This document shows, piece after piece, positions 1 to 10,570 of a DNA stretch of 64,000 bases (position 1 is its first letter; each line of letters starts with the position of its first letter). The DNA lies in the NCBI GenBank assembly GCA_037501455.1, contig CM074865.1, forward strand, positions 16,190,501 through 16,254,500, given 5' to 3'. Position numbers and translations under genes: made by a program. Under the pieces are notes generated by a model. That model worked only from the letters and a program-made list of their open reading frames with translations. It was not told the origin of the DNA and made no database searches. The DNA is from Lantana camara. Its lineage: Eukaryota; Streptophyta; Magnoliopsida; Lamiales; Verbenaceae.

Positions 1-4
1 TGTG

Positions 5-1123
5 TGTAGAAGGTTAAAATTTATGGCCAATTAAAACACGACACGTGAAAATAAATATATATTAAATATCAAAAATAAAAGATTTTATATTTCATTTTTG
101 AGGAATTAAAACAAATAATATTCCTAGAATTTAATAGTTAATTAATTGATATTTTATTATATATTAAATGTGTCAAAATTTCATATTAGGCAATAAAATC
201 AAATCAAGTCAAATAAAGAAAGTCAAATGTAATATTCTAGAAATCAAATCATATCTTTTGATTTATAGAAGATATTACGAAATCGACGAGCACCAATCAG
301 AACGAAGTCTTCTTTCGATGATTATGGAAAGGATTGCCCCTCCTACACCTATAAATAGAGGCATTCTACAAGCAAAAAATCACAACACAACTCTCACAAC
401 TCGGAGATACGAAGGAGCAAGCCACAAAGCTAGGAGAAAGAAGTTCTTCGGTGTTCTTCAGCATCCTCGGCGTTCTTCGGCATCTTCAACGGCGTTCTTC
501 GTGAAAGTCAGCATCAACGACGTTCAATCTGGCATCGAAGCATCAAAGTAGTGTTTCGGCGTTGCTCTCCTCAACAAAATCAAGTCAAATTCAAGTTGAT
601 CGAAGCAAGATTCAAGGCATTCTTCGCATTCTTCGTGGAAGTCAACAAATCAAAGCGTTCGATCCGCAACAAGGCGTCAAGTCCACGAATCCGGCGTTCT
701 TCCCAAATCAACTTCGAAGGTGCTTCAAGCGTGTTCTTCGGCGTTCTTCGGGAAAGTCAACAAATCGAGGCGTTCAATCCGCAATCAAAGCATCAAATTC
801 AGATTTCGGCGTTACTCCTCAACAAATTCAAATCAACATCAAAGGTGTTCATCGGCGTTCACCAAAATCAAGGCGTTTAATTCGCGATTAAGTCGAAAGA
901 CCCGCAATTAAGGTTTTCAAGAGACAAATCAAATCCAATGGAGGATCGAAGCTCCAGAGTCAACAAAGGCGTTTCAAACCTTCCGGATTTCAGCAAATTC
1001 TTGTAGGAAGAATCAGACGAACGAATTAGAGATTGTACCCACAAACTCAAATAAATCAATAAAGTTCATTTGTGATTATTTTCTTGTGTTTAATTATTCA
1101 ATTAACACGGAAATTATATTACA
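5..1123 (+). repeat. 5' LTR of gag-only element
   Basis: Direct repeat partner of 2819-3937. It starts TG and ends CA. U3 is AT-rich with a TATA box at 350-358. The part that should be transcribed (about 430-870) is filled with imperfect repeats of a GCGTTCTTCGG-like motif. Tandem AATAAA signals lie at 1050-1055 and 1058-1063, placing the R/U5 end near 1080. The short open frames inside it are repeat-driven and I do not regard them as genes. Confidence 0.9.
350..358 (+). promoter_or_regulatory. TATA box of the 5' LTR
   Basis: TATAAATAG lies in an otherwise AT-rich U3 and is conserved in the 3' LTR at 3163-3171. Transcription would start about 30 bases downstream, near 385, before the GCGTTCTTCGG-rich stretch. 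Confidence 0.7.
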
Positions 1124-1128
1124 AATTT

Positions 1129-1146
1129 TGGCACGCCCAGTGGGAC
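1129..1146 (+). other. Primer-binding site of gag-only element
   Basis: TGGCACGCCCAGTGGGAC starts five bases after the LTR end. It has the TGG start expected of a sequence complementary to a tRNA 3' CCA end. I cannot name the tRNA; it differs from the TGGCGCC sites of the Tat elements elsewhere in the window. Confidence 0.65.
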
Positions 1147-1204
1147 ATCTCTACCTACTCAGGCCACCATCTCCAAACTTGTTGTCGAAAGTTTCATCAC
1201 AAGC

Positions 1205-2356
1205 ATGTGCAAGAGAGGGCAAACGTCTTCTGAGAAAGGTCGATCTCTCCAAAATGATGGGATGAATATGTTGTTTCACATCTACGAAAGTGAAGGCGAA
1301 GAAAACGACTCAACATCATCCACTCCTCTTTCAACTTCAAGTTCTTCAAGCTTTGCGCCCGCCATGACGACAAGTGCAACAACTCTCGAAGAACAACTGG
1401 CGACTCTGACGAAGGTCATCAAGGGACTCTCCAAGCACGTCCAAGAGCAAGACTATCGCATTGCAAAGTTGATGGACAAGGTGGAAAATGACAACGCCAG
1501 CCAAGTGAAGGGAAAGCGTTCAGATGAGCAAGAAGAGTCTGAAACTGCTGCGAAAGAGCAATCAAGTAGAATTGAGAAGCCTTCAACTAAGGAATTTCAA
1601 GTTTCATCGGACGGGCTCAACCCGGTGGAGCAATTAAAGGAGTTTATTGTGGGAACGATCAAAGACAACATCAAGGGAGGCTCCAAATCGTCCTTAGGCT
1701 ACTCCAAACCCTACACCCAAAGAATCGATAACTTGAAGATGTCGATGGGCTACCAACCTCCAAAATTTCAGCAATTCGATGGCAAGGGCAACCCCAAGCA
1801 ACACGTGGCTCACTTCATCGAGACGTGCAACGACGCTGGAACTTACGAGGATAAACTATTTAAACATTTTGTTCGATCATTAAAAGGAAATGCTTTTGAC
1901 TGGTATGCCGACTTGGGGGCAAACTCAATTGATAGTTGGGGCCAACTTGAGCAGGAATTCCTCAATCGTTTCTACAGCACTCGTCGAATAGTTAGCATGG
2001 TTGAACTCATCAATTCCCGCCAGCGCGAAGAAGAGCCAGTCATCGACTATATCAGCCGTTGGAGAAATTTGAGTCTCAATTGCAAAGATCGCTTATCGGA
2101 GGCTTCATCCATTGGAATGTGCATTCAAGGAATGCAATGGAGTTTTGCTTATATCCTTCAAGGAATCAAACCAAGAACATTTGAAGAATTAGCAACTCGT
2201 GCCTATAACCTTGAGATAAGCTTAAAGTCAAACGAACAAACAAGTGATGACAGTGATGGTGAAAGCGGAGAAGTTGCCACAAATGTCATAACATCTGATT
2301 TTGACTCTCAAGTGCGCATAGATAAGAGCATAAACTATCTAAACTCTTCAGATTAA
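1205..2356 (+). CDS. gag: Gag polyprotein of non-autonomous LTR retrotransposon (intact)
   Basis: The 383-codon frame is uninterrupted, starting 81 bases after the 5' LTR. Residues about 30-60 are Ser/Thr-rich. About 60-97 look like a coiled coil (LEEQLATLTKVIKGLSKHV), then comes a charged linker. About 180-340 match the retrotransposon Gag core of Ty3/gypsy elements, with landmarks such as KFQQFDGKGNP, FDWYADL and FLNRFY. There is no zinc knuckle and no protease. In Gag families this core builds the virus-like particle that packages the RNA. The last 12 or so codons run into the minisatellite that follows, so the C-terminus may be recent. Being open while every other retroelement gene in the window is broken suggests a young or selected copy. 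Confidence 0.85.
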   Translation: MCKRGQTSSEKGRSLQNDGMNMLFHIYESEGEENDSTSSTPLSTSSSSSFAPAMTTSATTLEEQLATLTKVIKGLSKHVQEQDYRIAKLMDKVENDNASQVKGKRSDEQEESETAAKEQSSRIEKPSTKEFQVSSDGLNPVEQLKEFIVGTIKDNIKGGSKSSLGYSKPYTQRIDNLKMSMGYQPPKFQQFDGKGNPKQHVAHFIETCNDAGTYEDKLFKHFVRSLKGNAFDWYADLGANSIDSWGQLEQEFLNRFYSTRRIVSMVELINSRQREEEPVIDYISRWRNLSLNCKDRLSEASSIGMCIQGMQWSFAYILQGIKPRTFEELATRAYNLEISLKSNEQTSDDSDGESGEVATNVITSDFDSQVRIDKSINYLNSSD

Positions 2357-2740
2357 ATTGTCATCAAATTCTCCTTGATAAGAGAATAAACTGTCATCAA
2401 GGCTCCTTGATACGAGCATAAACTATCAACAAATTCAAATCAAGGCTCCTTGATACGAGCATAAACTATATATCAAGTTGAAATAAAGGCTCCTTGATAT
2501 GAGCATAAACTATCTATAAATTCAAATCAAAGCTCCCCGATACGAGCATAAACTATCTACAAGATCAAAACAAGGCTCCCTGATACGAGTATAAACTATC
2601 TATGAGGTCCAAGTCAAGGCTCCTTGATACGAGCATAAACTATCTACTATCCATCAAGTTCCAAGTCAAGGCTCCTTGATACGAGCATAAACTATCCATC
2701 AAGTCCTAATCAAGACTCCTTGATACGAGTTTAAACTATC
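2321..2740 (+). repeat. Minisatellite between gag and the polypurine tract
   Basis: About nine imperfect copies of a 40-60 bp unit share the core GGCTCCTTGATACGAGCATA followed by AACTATC, with variable connecting sequence. The first copy lies inside the last codons of gag. The array fills almost all of the space where pol would be in an autonomous element, stopping about 70 bp before the polypurine tract. Confidence 0.85.
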
Positions 2741-2807
2741 TATCTTTTTGATGATTAATTTCGAGACTCATTCACTTACTCAAAGTAATTGAACGTGAAC
2801 AAGTCTC

Positions 2808-2818
2808 GAGGGGGCATT
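2808..2818 (+). other. Polypurine tract of gag-only element
   Basis: GAGGGGGCATT lies directly before the TG of the 3' LTR, the place and composition expected for the plus-strand primer of reverse transcription. Confidence 0.7.
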
Positions 2819-3937
2819 TGTAGAAGGCTAAAATTTATGGCCAATTAAAACACGACACGTGGAAATAAATATATATTAAATATAAAAAATAAAAGATTTT
2901 CTATTTCATTTTTAGGAATTAAAACAAATAATATTCCTAGAATTTAATAGTTAATTAATTGATATTTTAATATATATTAAATGTGTCAAAATTTCATATT
3001 AGGCAATAAAATCAAATCAAGTCAAATAAAGAAAGTCAAATGTAATATTCTAGAAATCAAATCATATCTTTTGATTTATAGAAGATATTATGAAATCGAT
3101 GAGGACCAATCAGAACGAAGTCTTCTTTCGATGATTATGGAAAGGATTGCCCCTCCTACACCTATAAATAGAGGCATTCTACAAGCAAAAAATCACAACA
3201 CAACTCTCACAACTCGGAGATACGAATGAGTAAGCCACAAAGCAAGGAGAAAGAAGTTCTTCGGCATTCTTCAGCATCCTCGGCGTTCTTCGGCATTTTC
3301 AACGGCGTTCTTCGTGAAAGTCAGCATCAACGGCGTTCAATCAGGCATCGAAGCATCAAAGTAGTGTTTCGGTGTTGCTCTCCTCAATGAAATCAAGTCA
3401 AATTCAAGTTGATCGAAGCAAGATTCAAGGCATTCTTCGCGTTCTTCGTGGAAGTCAACAAATTGAAGCGTTCGATCCGCAACAAGGCGTCAAGTCCGCG
3501 AATCCGGCGTTCTTCCCAAATCAACTTCGAAGGTGCTTCAAGCGTGTTCTTCGGCGTTCTTCGGGGAAAGTCAACAAATCAAGGCGTTCAATCCGCAATC
3601 AAAGCATCAAATTCAGATTTCGGCGTTACTCCTCAACAAATTCAAATCAGCATCAAAGGTGTTCATCAGTGTTCACCAAAATCAAGACGTTTAATTCGCG
3701 ATTAAGTTGAAAGACCCGCAATTAACGTTTTCAAGAGACAAATCAAATCCAACGGAAGATCGAAGCTCCAGAGTCAACAAAGGCGTTTCAAACCTTCCGG
3801 ATTTCAGCAAATTCTTGTAGGAAGAATCAGAGGAACGAATTAGAGATTGTACCCACAAACTCAAATAAATCAATAAAGTTCATTTGTGATTATTTTCTTG
3901 TGTTTAATTATTTAATTAACACGGAAATTATATTACA
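2819..3937 (+). repeat. 3' LTR of gag-only element
   Basis: It has the same length and ends as the 5' LTR. The TATA box (3163-3171) and the GCGTTCTTCGG-rich region are conserved. It is followed by CTGTG at 3938-3942, the right TSD. Confidence 0.9.
3864..3877 (+). terminator. Polyadenylation signals of the 3' LTR
   Basis: Two AATAAA hexamers lie at 3864-3869 and 3872-3877, about 65 bases before the LTR end, matching the pair in the 5' LTR. They would set the 3' end of the element transcript. Confidence 0.55.
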
Positions 3938-3942
3938 CTGTG

Positions 3943-4353
3943 GCTTTAATTTAAGTTTGATTGGTTGTTGATGCTTAAACCTACTTTCACAGTTTGCATT
4001 TCCATTATTTTACACAATTCAATGTAGTTTACAGTGCAATGAGAATATTGTCTGACATAGTTTTCCGCATAACATTTTAGAAACACAAGGTTTTCTAGGC
4101 AAGATTGTACGAACACAGGGTATCTGATATATATTAAAACAGCAATCATAGAACAATCGTGAAACTCCATTTCATTGCCAAAAACTGAAACTTACATGAG
4201 TTCTAAACCCAGAAAATAGGGAAGTAGATCATACACAGAACCATTTTACACATTCATACGTTATTTCAGAACAATAATTACTAACAATAGCAACAAACCC
4301 ATACATATAACCAAGAAATTAACATTTTCCCTTTCTTCCATTTTAATTGTATA
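3943..4353. other. Unassigned AT-rich sequence
   Basis: About 410 bp of AT-rich sequence lie between the gag-only element and the hAT end. I see no open frame of note, repeat pair or RNA gene. It is one of few stretches here that could be ancestral host DNA. Confidence 0.4.
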
Positions 4354-4939
4354 TAGAGGTGGGCGTTTCGGGTACCCGACCCGACCCGACCCGACCCGAC
4401 CCGATCGGGTAATACTCGATCGAGTAGCAAACTGCGGGTAAAACAAGTTTCGGGTCGGGTACCCGATACCCGACATAAAAATCGGGTCGGGTTTCAGGTA
4501 GAAAAATCTACCCGAACGGGTACCCGAAACTCGACTTTAATATAATATATATTATATATATATACGTATATAATATATATTATATATATTAATAATATAC
4601 ATATATAACATAATTATATAACATTATATAATTCCCTAAATAGAAAACAGAGTTCAGCATATGCACTACACCCCAATTCGACAGAAAACCCCAATTCCTA
4701 ACCCCAGTCGCCACTACACCTCGCCCTTCTCCCACATGGCGACACCACCGACGCAGCGACTTCTCCGACATCACAGCTTCAGTTCAAGTGAGTTATAAAG
4801 TTTGGGTTTTTCATCTTTTTCTTCTTCGCAAGATGTAAATCCTGAAATTGATAATTGAAAATTGATATTTTTTACAGATGAGTAGTCCGGCATCTCAAAA
4901 TCCTGAAATTGCAATTGAAGAAGAAAACTTTACGAACTA
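4354..4939 (+). mobile_element. Truncated 5' end of a hAT transposon with start of its transposase gene
   Basis: The sequence opens with TAGAGGTGGGCG and then runs of GGGTC/GACCC (about 4369-4520), a form common at hAT ends. A leader follows, then a donor-like AAGTGAGT near 4790, and an acceptor TTTTTTACAG at 4868-4877 directly before an ATG at 4878. The frame from that ATG begins MSSPASQNPEIAIEEENF, which resembles the variable N-terminus of hAT transposases, but no BED finger or catalytic part is present. About 60 bases later the sequence changes to LTR fragment F. I found no matching right end or TSD, so this is a truncated piece. The hAT call rests on end composition and gene layout. Confidence 0.45.
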
Positions 4940-6165
4940 TGAGAACTGTTGTGGTGTTGACTCTGCTCTTTTCCCTTCCATGTTGTTGCTGCTATGTTTG
5001 TGCTTGAAGAACTTAAGGATTTGTAGGGGATTCCATTCCTACTGCTGCTGTTTTTCATGTAGCAACACTCTCCCCAGGCGGGGAAAATTTGCTTGTAAAG
5101 TGTCCCCACGTGGGGACGTTCTATGCAGAAACTTTCTGCATGTCCGTCCCCGGGTGGGGACGTTTTGTGAGAAAATTCTCCCTGGGAGGGGAGGGTGGGT
5201 ATGTGTTCCAAGTGCTGCTTTCGTTCTCCTTTCATTTGTATGGTCTTTTCCCGGCCCGTACTTGTTCCTAAAGTGTTATTTGATACTTTATGCTATGTTA
5301 TGGTTTGTGAATGATTACTATGGCTTTCATGCGGGATTTATCTGCATGAATTATGACTCGTACGTGTTGTGAACTTGTTGAATTATGTGTTAACTGTTAT
5401 ATATTCGGTTTATGGATTTATTTGGGGTTTTTTTTTTACAAGATATGACCATGAATGACCTAAGTGTTGCATTCTTGCATCTCATGTGCATTTGTTGCAT
5501 TCATAAGCATTGTCGGGCATCTAATTGGTTCATAATTGAGTCTAAGTCTTGGACATTGTCTTCGTTTGTTTCAGAGCCTCTTCCGACGATCACTGAGCCC
5601 GAAGTTTAGGTGTCCATTGCTTGTTTTGGTCCGGTCTCTGCACTCTCTTTTGCTTCAAGGTGAGGTTTAGGAACTTTTATTTTAGTTATGAATCTTATGG
5701 CTTTTATGTGATGATTTCTCACCCCGCATGCGATTATATACTTATTACATAGTTAAATACGTGTGTTTAAGATATGTTTATGATCATATGAATACCCCAT
5801 TTGAGTTTATGAAATCGGTATAAGTATAAGCATACGTAAGCTTAAGATTTGAATCCCTTTGTACGTTTATATTATGGTATGAGCGAGGTATGCCCTGAAA
5901 GATGGGGAATTGGTTTGATTTGGTATGTTGGGCCCTGGGAATTATGGGTAAGGAATGCCCGGGACGACAAGGGCCATCGGGTTTGGCCTGTGCATAGTTC
6001 ACTTTGAGGTATTCACGTGCGACTTTTGGAGGTTGGGAAGACGTGATACTTTGAGCCCTCGGTGGATAACCAGGGAAGGCATATTGTGGGTTAGCTATCC
6101 CGTATGTGTTTGTATTGTTGGTGGAGAGGGCTTGACTCCCGAAACACCAAGGATGTGGGGATGGA
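4940..6165 (+). repeat. LTR fragment F, same family as solo LTRs A, B and E
   Basis: It aligns in order with three landmarks of solo LTRs A, B and E: a palindrome array (5071-5193); a block with a CATAAGCAT, AATTGGTTCAT and GTCTAAGT pattern (about 5500-5555); and a block around CCCGGGACGAC and GGCCTGTGCATAG (about 5950-6000). Neither family terminus is present. It is bounded by hAT sequence on the left and by the tail of Tat element Y1 on the right. The left edge could lie anywhere in 4930-4945 and the right edge in 6150-6182. Confidence 0.6.
5071..5193. repeat. Palindrome array in LTR fragment F
   Basis: Four near-perfect palindromes of one theme lie at 5071-5085, 5102-5117 (GTCCCCACGTGGGGAC), 5146-5161 (GTCCCCGGGTGGGGAC) and 5178-5193. 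Other family members carry arrays with a different theme at the same relative place. Confidence 0.75.
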
Positions 6166-6180
6166 TTGGTATTTGTGAAC

Positions 6181-6515
6181 AGTATGATGAGAGTCTGAAC
6201 CTTCAAGTTGCGGCCGAGGGGAATCCTAAGAACAACTTGACTCAGCCAGAGTATGTTGATCTGGTTTCTCTCCTCCAAGGGGAGTTCATGAAGGCGCATG
6301 AGCCCTACGAGGAACCAATCCATGAGGGGGCTAACGAGGCTAAACCTATCCCCGAGGGCCCATCTTCCATTCCTACTCAAGCGCCAACAACCGAGGAGAC
6401 TCCTGCTCCCGCGGTCGAGACCTTTAAGCCCCAAGCTCCCCAAGCGCCCACAACCACTTCAGATGCGGTGGTGGTGGACTTAGAAGGCGATCAAGGCCAA
6501 GATGCTCAAGCTTAG
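6181..6515 (+). pseudogene. C-terminal tail of antisense accessory gene of Y1
   Basis: The last 110 or so codons of the opposite-strand gene of the Tat element. The stretch NNLTQPEYVDLVSLLQGEF matches the Y2 stretch DLTEPEYNELVIMLQDEF at 46476-46529, and both then become acidic, Pro/Thr-rich tails before the stop. The N-terminal domain and coiled coil are absent because the element is cut at about 6166. Function of the full protein is unknown. Confidence 0.6.
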
Positions 6516-7115
6516 TCTGAAGCATCACAATGCATTGCCCCTCATTAGTATCCCATATGCTCTGTAAGTTGTTTATGCTCTGACGCCATGGGTACTGGTT
6601 TAGATAGGCATCCTATGATCTTTTCAAGGGGTTCAATCTCGTAAACAGGAATTAGATAGCTACCCCTGATGGTTTTCTGAATCTCTGTATGTTTCTTTCT
6701 AGAATTTTCTGTGTACTCCTTTTGTTGTTTTAGGCTTGGCAGCCCATCTTTTGTAATTGAGCGTATGCTCCTTTTGAATGAATGAATATTGCCTTGAATG
6801 AATGCTTTTTGTTCCTCACCTTTGTATTTACTTTGTTTGCTTATCCCCTTTTGACTCTAGCATAAGAGGTTTGAGGACGAAGCTAAGTAAAATTGGTATA
6901 GAAGTTAGCATTATTTAGGCGACGTAAGGAAACGCAAGGGGCCTGCTCCCGAGGGTGCTCTGGTTACTTAAAAATTTTCTCTAAGGAGTTTTCCATAAGA
7001 AATTTAGCTAAGTGTTCCAAAATTACGAGCGTGAGCTAGAAGCGGAGTCTAGTCACTTAATCAAGGTTACGAGCACGAACTAGGAGTGAAATCTAGTTGG
7101 TCTATCCTTATTTTG
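6516..7115. other. Non-coding spacer between convergent genes of Y1
   Basis: About 600 bp separate the tail of the antisense gene from the end of pol. It holds a GAATGAATGAATATT run (about 6775-6800) and no convincing gene. The equivalent spacer in Y2 is where the solo LTRs landed. Confidence 0.5.
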
Positions 7116-8170
7116 TTATCCCAGAATTAGCTTTAACTTAGTAGTTGGGGACATGTATTCATGCATTATCAAGCCTTTCGCCTTGAAGTGTTTCAAGCAT
7201 GTGGGTGTTTTGGCCCTCACTTGAGTAATCTTGAATGGTCCTTCCCAGTTTGGGTCTAACTTGCCCATATGTCTTGATACTTTAACTTTCTTTAGAACCA
7301 GATCTCCTATCTGGAAGGTTCTCTCCTTAACACGCTTGTTGTACTGACGAGCCACTGAGGCTTTGTATTTGTGGATACGCGTCTAAGCATTATCTCTCCT
7401 TTCTTCCAAAAGATCCAACTCGAGCGCACAACTCTATCGTTGGTTTTAGGCTCGAAGTAGGCAACGCGTGCAGATTCTTGTGCAATTTCTACAGGTACCA
7501 TAGCTTCTGAACCATACACAAGGGAATATGGGGTTTTCCCTATGGCGGCTCGAGGGGTTGTGCGATAGGCCCATAAGGATCCTTGCAGCTCTTTAGCCCA
7601 TTCCCTTTCTTGCTCTCGAGCATTGTTTTCAAATGCTGTAGGATAATCCTATTAGTGACTTTTGCTTGACCGTTGGCTTGGGGATGCCCCACGGAAGTGA
7701 AGCGTTGTTTAATTCCCAATTCCGAGCACCACTCTCGAGTGTCCACGACAATGAGTTGGGATCCATTATCTGAGATCAATACCATTGGAATGCTATATCT
7801 GCAAATGATATTTTTCCAAATGAAGTCCCTGACTACTCGAAAGGTGATCTTGGCAACCGCTTCTACCTTAGCCCACTTTGTGAAGTAATCCACCGCCAAG
7901 ATGATAAATTTCTTCTATCCTACTGCAATTGGCAATGACCCCACGATATCAATACCCCATTGATCAAAAGGCCATGCAACATCTATAGGAGTCATATGAG
8001 CCACAGGCAGCTGTGAAAGGTTGGAATGGAATTGACACTTGGGACACTTTTTGGAAAAAATAATTGCATCTTGCTGGACCGTGGGCTAATATAAGCCACT
8101 TTTTAAAACCTTTTTGGCGAGGACACGCCCCCCGGAATGGTTTCCACAACTTCCATTGTGTATGTGCTCG
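7116..8170 (-). pseudogene. Integrase region of Y1 (broken)
   Basis: From right to left it carries the HNGSCGNH start of the zinc-binding domain (about 8140), then a frameshifted piece (7964-8149), the catalytic core (7540-7899) and the C-terminal domain with [15 protein letters not shown] (about 7290-7330). The second catalytic Asp is kept (SDNGSQ), but the catalytic Glu is Lys in GQAKVTNR, where Y2 has GQAEVTNR. At least three frameshifts divide the frame. The intact protein would insert the cDNA copy into chromosomes; this copy cannot. Confidence 0.8.
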
Positions 8171-9636
8171 AGAACCTTTTTAGCCTGCGAGGGCCTTAAA
8201 CATTTCAAAGGGGGGCCTCGATAGGATCTCTTGAAGAGTCTCCCCTCGTGGTCAAGGAAAAATTGAGGGGCTTTGATCCTGATCTTTCTCGCTTCTACTT
8301 TGTAAGTAGGGTAGACACCTTCTTTAAGGAACCTTACTACGTCATCGAGCCAGCAAGGTTCAGTTGGGTCAATCATGACCACTTTCTGAGAGTGTTTTCT
8401 TTCCTTTATCAAAGGTTCCTCTGTTGTAAGAAAGGTAATAGAGCAGTTGCATGATCCTTTGAGGGCAGATGCGAATTTGGAAAGGGCATCTGCACGCTCG
8501 TTCTCCGCTCGCGGGACCTGGAGTTTGTGAAATTCTTTAAACTTGCCAATGAATTCCTTAGCGTTTCCCAGATACTGCACCATGGTGGTTTCTCGAGCGT
8601 TATATGTTCCTTCAATCTGGCTCGCGATCAGTTGTGAGTCAACGTAGGCGGTGACTCGAGAGGCTCCGTTTAGAAGGGCAATACCTAGCCTTGGGACGAA
8701 GGCCTCATATTCTACCTCATTGTTGGTAACTTGAAAATTTAGCCCGATTGAGAAATCTATTTCGACTCCATCAGGGTCACTAAGGGTTACCCCTGCTCCT
8801 CCCCCATGAGATGTCGAGGAACCATCCGTATACAGGATCCATAAACCATTGTTCTTTGGGAGGATGGACTCTAGACCGAAGTTCTCGACTAGCAGGTCTG
8901 CCACCACCTGCGCTTGGATGGCTGTTCTTAGCTCAAAACTGATGTCAAATTGGCTAAGCTCAATTGCCCATTTAATCAGTCTTCCAGAAGAATAAGGGAG
9001 TCCGGCAGGAGATAAAGAAGAAACTATGAAAAGGAACACCGGCTTGTCGTCGTACACCTTAGCGGATTGAAAGATCAACAAATCTCTTAAGTGAATAAGT
9101 TCTTATTTCCCGAATCTTCCGTCAATAATGAAATGGTTGTTTTCTTTTATTGCCAACCCCTATCTTTCTTTTAATCGGGTACCATGTATGAAGCATCTCT
9201 CTCAGGACCTCACCTTTACTTAATCCCTTTATTTAAAAGTTCAAAGAAAGACGGGTAGGGGAATTAAAATGATTTCGAGGGTCAGTCATCTTCGATAGTT
9301 TAGAGAGAGGGTATTAGCCACCTTTGAAAGACTGAGTGGTTGGTCTGTGAGCACTGTGATAGAGTGCGCCTGGAAATATGGCGTCAATCTCCGTGACGCG
9401 TTTACTAGAGAGAAAGCAAATTTCTCTATCTCTAAGTACTTCTTTTCAGCGCCTTGCAGGGTCTTACTCAAATAATAAACAGGTAGGTGTTTGTGGTCTC
9501 GCACTGCCACGAGGACCGCGCTCGTTGCCTCCTTGAAAACTGAGAGGTAGACAAAGAGGTTTTCACCCTCGATTGGTTTTGTTAGTAATGGTACGCATGA
9601 GAGGTAGGCCTTCATATCTTGTAATGCCTCTCGCAC
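8171..9636 (-). pseudogene. Dual RNase H region of Y1 (broken)
   Basis: The first part (about 9286-9636) is the usual gypsy RNase H remnant after RT, with HLPVYYLSKTLQGAEKKY and FQAHSITVLTDQ. It is interrupted by an unrelated insert at 8991-9320. Then comes a second, archaeal-like RNase H with LYTDGSSTS, NNEVEYEAF, YVDSQLIAS and NERADALSKFAS, so its acidic residues are visible. Two RNase H domains in this order are characteristic of the Tat lineage. RNase H removes the RNA strand during reverse transcription. The frame is open from 9081 to 8086 apart from the insert junction. Confidence 0.8.
8991..9320. other. About 330 bp of foreign sequence inside the RNase H region of Y1
   Basis: Compared with Y2, which reads LSKPNVSGRLVKW without a break, Y1 switches to unrelated, more AT-rich sequence after its equivalent of LSK and returns at SGRLIKWAIEL. 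The insert replaces a few codons. I see no terminal inverted repeat or TSD. On the minus strand a short open stretch reads AKVYDDKPVFLFIVSS; I do not recognise it. Confidence 0.6.
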
Positions 9637-9639
9637 TCC

Positions 9640-10570
9640 TCAGTCCAGGCAAAGTTCCTGGCATTATGCAGAATTTTGAAGAATGACAAATTCCTATCCG
9701 CCGAGCGGGATATGAACCTGTTCAGGGAGATTATCTTTCCCACCAAGACCTATACTTCTCTGACATTTCGAGGAGAGAGAATTTCTATTATAGCTTTAAT
9801 CTTTTCAGGATTGGCCACGATTCCACGCTGACTGATCATATATCCCAGGAATTTCCCCCCTCCAACTCCGAACGTGCACTTGGAGGGATTCCGTTTCATG
9901 CCATACTGACGCAATATGTAAAAAGTCCGTCTTAAATCTTCCAAATAAGAGTGTTGCCACTCACTTTTGATAATCATGTTATCCACATAGACTTCCATAG
10001 AACCCCCTATTTCCCGTTCAAACATCTTGTTAATGAGGCGTTGATATGAAGCACCTGCATTTTTTAATCCAAAAGGCATAACCAGGAAACAGTAGACCCC
10101 CATATGTACCACAAATGAAGTTTTTGGGCGATCCTCGGGAGCCATGAAGATCTGGTAATATCCCTGGAATGCATCCATCATGCTCATTAACTCGCAACCA
10201 GCAGTTGAATCCACCAGTTAGTCAATTCGAGGTAAGGGGTATGGATCTTTGGGACAAGCCTTGTTGAGATCTGTGAAATCATTGCACATTCGCCACTTGT
10301 TGGCACTTTTGGGCACGAGAACGACATTGCACAGCCATTCTGGGTATAAGATCTGTTCAATGTACTGAGCCTCGAGAGGCTTGTTCACTTTTTCCTCAAT
10401 GATTTTCCTTCTGAACCCATTAGCATCTCTCTTTTTCTGGTTGATGGGCTTGAAGACAGGGTCCACGTTGAGCCTATGAACTATGACACTGGGGTCGATC
10501 CTGGTGAGATCTGATGCTTTCCATGCAAAGACATCTATGTTTTCCCTCAAGAAATCTATCGTCATGATTT
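9640..10570 (-). pseudogene. Reverse transcriptase region of Y1 (broken)
   Basis: It contains the family landmarks WLCNVVLVPKSANKWRMCND, FTDLNKACPKDPYPLPRID, FLVMPFGLKNAGASYQ and KCTFGVGGGKFLGYMIS. A stop near 10217 splits it after PRID, where the family continues QLVDST. The polymerase motif reads YVDN instead of the essential YVDD found in X and Y2, so it would be inactive even if read through. A frameshift follows at about 9750. Confidence 0.85.

Larger units (their letters stand above)
5..3937 (+). mobile_element. Complete gag-only (TR-GAG type) LTR retrotransposon
   Basis: Two 1119-bp direct repeats (5-1123 and 2819-3937) begin TGTAGAAGG and end ATTACA. A primer-binding site follows the first and a purine-rich tract precedes the second. 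The base run after the 3' LTR is CTGTG and the four bases before the 5' LTR are TGTG, so a 5-bp TSD is consistent, its first base lying just outside the window. The two LTRs differ at about 35 positions (roughly 3%) by my count, suggesting a fairly recent insertion. The 1695-bp interior has one gag gene and no protease, RT, RNase H or integrase, so it must depend on an autonomous partner. Non-autonomous gag-only plant elements are known as TR-GAGs; assignment here rests on structure only. Confidence 0.9.

Noticed and set aside
551..891. Overlapping 109-codon frames in the LTRs of the gag-only element
   Set aside because: They come from the GCGTTCTTCGG repeats, occur in several frames at once and differ between the two LTRs.
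2321..2740. A CRISPR-like array
   Set aside because: Units are imperfect, spacers are not unique and the context is a plant retrotransposon; it is a minisatellite.
4354..6165. A full hAT element with fragment F inserted into it
   Set aside because: No second terminus, TSD or resumption of hAT sequence was found to the right of F.
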